DNA from: Gigaspora rosea
Taxonomy: Eukaryota > Glomeromycota > Glomeromycetes > Diversisporales > Gigasporaceae
Length of the DNA stretch: 64,000 nt
NCBI GenBank assembly: GCA_003550325.1
Contig: QKWP01000119.1
Location: 197,691 to 261,690 of the forward strand
Direction: 5' to 3'
This document shows positions 57,716 to 64,000 of the stretch, in pieces; the stretch's first letter is position 1; each line of letters starts with the position of its first letter. Below the pieces are notes generated by a model. It was not told the origin of the DNA and ran no database searches. It worked only from the letters and a program-made list of their open reading frames with translations. The position numbers were made by a program, and so were the translations under genes.

Positions 57716-57982
57716 ATTTATTTTTCTTGGTTACGCATCTTACATTGGGCTAAACCAATCTTTGCCAACATATGAAGTTTCCAATGAGAGTAAAGTAGTT
57801 TATAATATGACTGGAGAACCAGATAATTCATTTTTAAACCTTTTTAGTGCAATAGTTGCTGTTTATAATTGGGATTCGCTTTCGTTAGATACTTGGGGAT
57901 TTTGGCCTCTCATTATACTTGGTGTAATTGGTAATATTGTTTTTGTAATTATATTACAAAATGTTATTATTTCATTTATGAG
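57716..57982 (+). CDS. Pore exon of the ion-channel gene
   Basis: Encodes FIFLGYASYIGLNQSLPTYE, an extracellular loop with two N-glycosylation-type sites, the pore-helix candidate NLFSAIVAVYNWDSLS, and the last helix FWPLIILGVIGNIVFVIILQ ending NVIISFM at a GTATGT donor. Open without breaks. Confidence 0.75.
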
Positions 57983-58413
57983 GTATGTTTAATAATCTAT
58001 TTTTTATTATTGTACTTTATTAAAAATTATTTTACTGATATTATTTTAATAATGCCTAAATTTATTAAAAGTGCTGCTTTTGAGAATGCTGATAAAGATG
58101 GAAAACGCGCAGTTCTCTATTATCAAAGTAGCTTAACTTATGAATATATGCTCCTTAAAAATTCTGCTTTCATTTCAGGGCCAACATATTTGGATTCTAA
58201 TTTGAGGATAAGTTAAGAATGAAGTATATATGCTTTTATGATGATGAATCAGTTACAAATGAATGGAGTTATAAATGTGAGAAATGGAAATCGATTCCAA
58301 TATATTCAGCTGACATGCAAGAACCAGTGAAAACGTATATCCCTTCATTGGAAGAATGTGAATTTATTTGGACTGCAAAAACAAATGACGATGATACGTA
58401 CTCAACTTATTAA

Positions 58414-59370
58414 AGTAGTTTGATTTTGGGACGTAAAATTTAAATAATGATCTAGTAATTAGCATTATTATATTTATTCTCTAAAATATTAACAATATTG
58501 TTCATAGGTTGACCAAGTATTCTTAGTAGGAATCGGGATTAATCAATTTTTTTTTTTTATTGTTTAAAAAAGGGTTAAAACATCTTATCTGACAAATGAT
58601 TCTGAAATTATGGCTGTAACTAGAAATATCGTAATTGATTGGTTAACTTAGTTTTGACAATATGAATAATCATTAAAAATGAAATAATTGAAAAATCTCA
58701 AAATCATTAAAAAAAAAAAAAAAAAAAAAGGTTACAAAAAAAAAAAAAAAAAAAAATTAATTATCATTTTAAGTTTTATCGACGCTAAATTGTTATATTT
58801 TTAAATGCACAGTTTACCTACGGAAAAGTGAAATTTCTTTCTGCACTTAGTGTTATATTTGCTATTTTGTGAATGAAATAAAGAAACAATAATTGTAAAA
58901 GAAATATCAGCCAATTTAAAAAAATTGTTAATATACTTTTTAGTCGATAAATTAAATCAATACATTCTTTTTCGCATAATTACACGATTGAAAAGGTGTT
59001 ATTCGACCACGTTTATCAACTTCAGTAATTTATATAAAGTTCTCTTTTAAAGAGACCTTCCACAAGACATTATTTAAAAAAATTTGTTTTACGCAAAATT
59101 AGTCATCTTTTATATAGTGTAACTTAGAACTATTTGTAATATCTATTACGTATTAACCCATTTTTAACAGATTTTATTAAGCAATCATGATTTTTACAAT
59201 TACGGTTTAAAACATTTGGCATTCCTAGGTAACAGCCATCGAATTACTGAATTACAATTATATTACTATTACCATTAATCAAAATGCAATAATTTTGTGT
59301 TACTGTAATCACAAATATGCTAAACTGTCGTGATATTGTCATATCGCTACAGTTTTATGAACTTTTTATT
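58414..59370. other. 3' flank of the ion-channel gene
   Basis: AT-rich, with two A runs of about 20 bases (58707-58757) and nothing else recognisable. A polyadenylation site cannot be picked reliably. Confidence 0.4.
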
Positions 59371-59472
59371 TAAATTGATAATATACGTACGTTTGAATAC
59401 TTGTAAATTGATAATATACGTACGTTCGAATACTTGTAAATTGATAATATACGTACGTTCGAATACTTGTAA
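59371..59472. repeat. 33-bp minisatellite, three copies
   Basis: 'ttgataatatacgtacgtt' followed by 'cgaatacttgtaaa' is repeated three times with one base difference. The 61-codon frame across it is a by-product. Confidence 0.92.
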
Positions 59473-59839
59473 AACTTTTTACTTTCTTCCAATCAGATGT
59501 CAAGATCAAGTGTAACGTAGCACGATCAGAATAATTCAACAAATGCCAGTTTACCGACGATTTTACTAATAACCTAACCTAACCAACAGCTGGCCCTAAC
59601 CTGGACCCTAACCTAATGAATTTTTAAAAATTTTATCAAAGATCTTATAGATGACAATGTCACGTACGTGCTAATTAACTATTATTTTGGAAAATTTTAA
59701 ACCATTTTGCGGTCTTTTTAATATCGAGTTTATATTTAATTAAATATGAATGTTCATCTTAAATTTTTATAATATATTAAATTTCACTGCTTAATAAAAT
59801 TACAATAATTGATAATTAATTGTTTTTAACTAATAACAT

Positions 59840-62345
59840 CGTATATAATATGATATAAAAGGTTCTTTATTGCTAAAATATTTAAATAATTTTAATATAA
59901 TATTATTTAGCAAAGCAATTGAACTAGTTAATAATGTTAAAAATGGAATAATTTCGTATTTAACAGTAAATTTATAATATAAAATCTGTAAATAAAAACA
60001 TAAAAGATTTAACATGAATTAATATAAAATTATGAATTGTTATTTAATAATTTATTGTACAACAAACCTGTATAATTAATTGCGGAATATTTTTAATAAA
60101 CATATTAATTATAGTTCCCCAATATATCCAGAATATAGTAAAATCAGAAAATGGCGCATCAAATATTTTAAAGCCAGCAAATCGTGAAGTTAAAATTCAA
60201 ATAATGCGATGTCGGTGCTTGAGCATATTGTAAAAACTGAAACAATACTTTTATATTATTAAACCATTTAATAAATAAATCATTAGCTCTCATTTCGCTA
60301 GTTATCAATATTATTGCAATAACCATAATAAATGCTAAAGACAATTAATATGATATTATTATAAAAAAGATTAAACAATCAATGTTAGTATATTTATACA
60401 ATATAGAAAACCAAAATCATTAATTATAAAATTCAAAATTTTAACCAGGAAATGTATAACCATGGAAAGTCTGTTCCATTTTGAAAATAAATAGTATAGC
60501 CAAAATTAAATCAATAAAAATAAATCATATTTGGAAGATTGTAAAACTTTGTCTCTAGAAATATATAGTACATAATGTAAGTCTTTAAGAATAAACTTAT
60601 AGAAAAAATAAAGTTTTTTAATAATTTTTTGATAAATTTCAAATAGTATAATATGTAAACATCTTTTACCTCTGAATTTATGGCAAGTAAAACTATTCAT
60701 CCTATCAATAATCCAAGAAGTTTCCACTTTAAATCACCCCATAAATTTACTTAACATAGTCAAAATGAATTATTAATATTGGAGCATATATTCTCAAAAT
60801 AAATATATAAATTTTTTGCAAAAATAAAGAGCTTACGATTTATAATAATCCATATGAAGAATCTAAATACTTTGTATAATTATTCATATATATTATAGTA
60901 TCCTTATCTTTTGTTAATTCTGTTATAGTATTAATAATTTGAGAAACTGAATCTTGATAAAATCTTCAGTTGGTAAATTTCAATTTGCAACAAATACTGA
61001 GATGATAATGTTGGATCATATTGAATTCGATTTGTTAATTGTAATCTTTCAGAATTTATAGGAATACTAGTGATAAGTCTTGTTGAAGGTTGTTAAAATT
61101 CAGATTTGTCTGATGTAAAAGAGAGTCATTAGTCTAGTACTATCTTGAGTTAAACGTACAACACTTATAGCTTTATCTAAATTATATATATATGACATTA
61201 AAAATGAATTTCAACATAGTCATGAAACATCTGAATACATTTCCTATAAATTTTTTTTTAGTTGTTACATATAATTATAATTCGGATTTGTTTAATATAC
61301 ACTGGCATTAAGCAGGTTTAAAAATCCATTTATTTTATTCAATACCATAAATAGGTTCATTTGTTGAGACAAATTTTACAAAATTGTCATCCATTGTGAT
61401 CATATAAGAAGAATTCCATTGATTAAAAAGACTTGAGGAGGCGCTGCAATTAAGAGTAGTATTTAAACTTTTACAATAAATCGAAATTCCTGAAAAAACT
61501 TTTCTTGGTTCGAATCGTTTAGTAATTACAGTATATCAGTTTAATATTTTAAAGATTTAGAATTTGAATTTGAAAATGTTATAGCAAAGAAAATGATATA
61601 TGGTGATATAGTATCATTAATTATAGGATATGCTGAAATAATGTTCTGATTTTCATAACCAACTAATAAAATGAACAAATGATAAACACAGTAATACTTA
61701 CAGTCTTCTTTGAATTTAGGTAAGTCTTTAACAAAAATATCCCATGCATTGTATTCATTATCGAATTAATAAACAACATACAATGTATATGTATTATTTT
61801 TCATTGCATAAAATTGGGCATTTGTAGGATTAGATTACTTTGGGTGTTACCAAAGTCCCATCCAATTTCACTGCCGTCGGATGAGATAATTCTCATAGTT
61901 AAATTTATAAATGGTGTAGGCGTTTGCCCAGATGTAGGTCCAGGATCAGACGCAGGCACAGGATTAGACGCAGGCCCGGGATCAGACGCAGGCCCAGGAT
62001 CAAACGCAGGTCCAGGCAGAGGTGGAGGTACAACGATGCCTGCTTGATTATTATTATTTGTGGCTTGTCTTGTTGAATCTCTTGTGTCAATATTGCTTTT
62101 TTTGATATTATTATCTTCAACACTCCAACTAGTTAAAACTACCCCATCATAAAATAAAGCCTGACAATCGTATTGTGCACTATAATTAGTATACATAAAA
62201 TTGAAAGTATAGTGCATGTACTTCAACAATGGAACCGGATGACAAGAAATCAACCTGATATGTTATAAACAGTGAATTATTTTGAAATTTCTCTAATAAT
62301 TCAGTTATCAAGCATAAATTTTTAATTTCATTGTAGCTTGAAGAA
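59840..62345 (-). pseudogene. Second secreted/multi-membrane family gene, heavily decayed
   Basis: On the minus strand the same family as 42872-46188 is visible in pieces: VDFLSSGSIVEVHALYFQF near 62240; CQALFYDGVVLTSWSVEDNN followed by a Pro/Gly/Ala-rich tract and MRIISSDGSEIGWDFGNTQS (62160-61805); YTLYVVY, a stop and FDNEYNAWDIFVKDLPKF (about 61775-61700); CKSLNTTLNCSASSS and MITMDDNFVKFVSTNEPIYG (about 61480-61360); and membrane-tail exons FAGFKIFDAPFSDFTIFWIY with NIPQLIIQ (about 60190-60070) and VKYEIIPFLTLLTSSIALLN (about 59960-59890). Several stops and shifts separate them and no start was found. The tail pieces are the ones most alike between the two genes. Confidence 0.65.
61801..62253 (-). 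pseudogene. Open piece with a Pro-rich tract, in the second family gene
   Basis: 150 open codons. The middle holds GPAFDPGPASDPGPASNPVP and more of the same, coded by an 18-bp minisatellite (about 61934-62020). The ends carry CQALFYDGVVLTSWSVEDNN and MRIISSDGSEIGWDFGNTQS. The Pro-rich tract looks like a flexible linker between extracellular domains. Confidence 0.55.
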
Positions 62346-62384
62346 CATGAAGTATATTATCTTTCACTAACGTTTTATTGGGGA

Positions 62385-62600
62385 ATAAATCGAAGGCAAA
62401 ATCTTAAAGCTGTTTGGAGGACAAAATCTTTTATTCTCGCTCGGATTTCATATTAAACACTCTCTTTATTAGAGATTATGAAGATACATAATGGGAGTAG
62501 TGCTCCACTCCATCACTTTCTCTTCTACTATTACATACTGTGTACGTATACTGTGCTCATAATAACTCTATGTACACGTGATATGTCACATGATGAAGCA
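62385..62600 (-). repeat. Possible solo LTR fragment (fossil)
   Basis: On the minus strand this block runs from TGTGACATATCACGTG to TTTATTCCCCAATA and contains an 'aataaa' signal, which recalls short LTRs. No internal region, second copy or clear target duplication is seen. Weak call. Confidence 0.25.
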
Positions 62601-62641
62601 TAATTGAGGATTGCCAACGCTAAGGTATTGCGCATCTATTT

Positions 62642-62815
62642 TTTTTTGCGAGTCCAAGCACACGCTTATGGTGCGGACATTCAACTAATTACATACGACA
62701 TCAGTTTTTATAACAGCGAGTTCGAGCCCACGGTATGGTGCGGTGCATTCAACTCGGTACACATGACAACATCAACAAGTACGAACCCATGTTATGGTGC
62801 GGCGCATTCATAGTG
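62642..62815. repeat. Minisatellite of about 65 bp, three diverged copies
   Basis: Each unit has 'gcgagt(t/c)c.agc.ca', 'tatggtgcgg.gcattcaact' and 'acacatgacaacatca' in variant form. The 69-codon frame over it is repeat-derived. Confidence 0.75.
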
Positions 62816-62879
62816 AACTGTTAAACGTTAACAAGCTTATTAATTTTTGTCGAATGGATTTGAAATACTCTATTAGGAA

Positions 62880-63285
62880 AGAAAAACAAGAGCATTAAAT
62901 CAAACTGACATATACACATATTTAGTTAGCATGATAGGATATCAGCTAAGCATGAATGGTAAAAAAATAATGTATCAACACCAAGAATAACTTGTCTGAC
63001 TCGTCATCTTCGTCATCATTTAGAAAGTATCAAATAAATGTATAAAAAAATAAATATTTACCTAAAAATTCATAATTTAGAAAAAAAAATCAGGCGATTT
63101 TTACTCATTCGATTCAACTTGCTATAATGAATCCAATAGCTCAAAAATTATCAAATTTTTGGTTCAATGGATCACAAAGAATTCGATATTGCAGATAATT
63201 CAATGAAAATTATATTACAATTAGGGTTTACATCTATCATTTTACTCATATTTATCTTATGAAAGGAAATGTGATTATTATTGAA
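62880..63285. other. Spacer, no supported gene
   Basis: AT-rich, without repeat ends or coding signal. Confidence 0.4.
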
Positions 63286-63289
63286 TATA

Positions 63290-63402
63290 ATAAAGGTAAA
63301 TAATAGAGGTAAATAATAGAAAACATAAAGCAAATAATAAAGGTAAATAATAGAAAACATAAAGCAAATAATAAAGGTAAATAATAGAAAACATAAAGCA
63401 AA
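63290..63402. repeat. 36-bp minisatellite, three copies
   Basis: 'aataataaaggtaaataata' followed by 'gaaaacataaagcaa' is repeated nearly perfectly three times. The minus-strand frame reading YYLPLLF repeats is a by-product. Confidence 0.9.
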
Positions 63403-63950
63403 TACCTATTATTCAGCGTGACTGCTTTCAATATGATATATAGAAATTCCTTTACACTAAATTAATCGAATAACACTAATATAATACTGACCTGACCTTT
63501 GTGATGAAATGAAAAAGCAGATGATTAATTAATAGAGTCCAATTTAAGATTAATCATTGTTAATTATTTTTGCTCAGTGAATATTAAGCAAAATATCTCC
63601 ACATGAATTCTTCAGCCGGTAATTCCAGCAATTTTGCATTGTTTCATCATAACAAAAAAAAACCTTTATAAAAGATCAAAATTTTCTTACCACAATAACT
63701 ATAACTTCTTGCATCTATTAATATAATTTATTTCCTGTTACATATTCTATTTCCAAACCTTATGTCAAGAAGAAATAGTTGTTAATTTCAATTAACAAAT
63801 CAAATGCTAAATTATGAAGGTAAAAATTTGGCACAATATCGATCAGCTTTTTACAAATGATCATGGAAATTTCTTTTCTCAGAAACTCTAGTTTGATTTA
63901 TTGTATAGAAATCATCATAATATGTGCCATTTTTACTTCAATGTTTTTTG

Positions 63951-63952
<2 letters not shown>

Positions 63953-64000
<48 letters not shown>
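63953..64000. repeat. Terminal poly(A) run
   Basis: 48 uninterrupted A's reach the window edge. It could be a retroposon tail, a homopolymer where an assembly stopped, or padding; the sequence alone cannot tell. Confidence 0.9.

Larger units (their letters stand above)
53745..58413 (+). pseudogene. WD-like/ion-channel fusion gene (Glomeromycotina family), frame-broken
   Basis: Starts MSTKNPEESIVKIEEDEEVK, then the family phrase FGDFVIEF. Exons visible: 53745-~53872, 53943-~54022, 54038-54700, 54722-~56096, 56174-56302, 56373-56555, 56620-57255, 57470-57558, 57641-57651, 57716-57982 and 58072-58413. The first 800 residues resemble a beta-propeller (MELYDLRTNQLVNTF, WTVWNIF, IQVWHD). Then come SMEAIMNFMWYLSKPHW, five or six membrane helices and a pore-like FSAIVAVYNWDSLS with a final helix, as in the ion-transport (TRP/Cav-like) fold, then a cytoplasmic tail. 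Frame breaks occur near 54022, 54497, 54707, 56430 (A-run), 56790 and 58205, plus a stop near 56898. A probable plasma-membrane cation channel in intact relatives; not functional as read here. Confidence 0.8.

Overview
This is a very AT-rich, intron-containing eukaryotic window with no bacterial hallmarks. It most likely comes from an arbuscular mycorrhizal fungus (Glomeromycotina, Rhizophagus-like). That call rests on three gene families I recognise from such genomes: protein kinases with a Cys-rich 'CQSCDP' module before the kinase fold, very large WD-like/ion-channel fusion proteins, and secreted-to-multi-membrane proteins ending in an 'IFW..CIN.....IPQ.IIQ' tail. The abundance of transposable elements fits too. 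Family calls are from memory of sequence patterns; no search was run.

Layout. 1-600: nested copies of a TTA-target, Harbinger-like MITE. 600-4140: gene-poor, with an assembly gap (2924-3556). 4150-15640: a stacked nest. A low-complexity repeat is interrupted by two MITEs and by a palindromic MITE, and the last is itself split by a 9.1-kb Tad/I-type LINE (5909-15056) with a 13-bp target-site duplication. 15840-18190: two old, degenerate tandem arrays. 18400-24820: MITEs and fold-back elements (Tc1/pogo-like, hAT-like with a perfect 8-bp TSD, concentric inverted repeats). 24900-31500: gene-poor, with fold-back repeats, an 85-nt hairpin and a diverged 400-bp tandem duplication.

31497-42062: a kinase-family gene on the minus strand, made of four tandem copies of one exon module. 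It is cut inside the kinase fold by an 8.1-kb hAT element. The hAT contains a complete 4.2-kb Tigger/pogo transposon, whose transposase intron contains a 78-bp MITE; a tRNA-derived SINE also sits in the hAT. 42240-46190: a decaying secreted/multi-membrane gene (minus) with a SINE at its 3' side and two MITEs in one intron. 46737-50727: a MITE with a 9-bp TSD, an A-rich coding relic and a hAT MITE with a perfect 8-bp TSD. 53745-58413: an ion-channel-like gene (plus) with about 11 exons, including an 11-nt microexon, and several frame breaks. 59830-62340: a second, more decayed copy of the secreted/multi-membrane family (minus). 62600-64000: minisatellites and a terminal poly(A) run.

No operon or cooperative system is visible. 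The host genes here are members of expanded families, all damaged to some degree, in a region shaped by repeated transposition. The best material for follow-up is the datable nesting order, the accessory gene carried by the hAT element, the module-duplicated kinase, and the LINE whose ORF2 is fully open while its ORF1 is broken.
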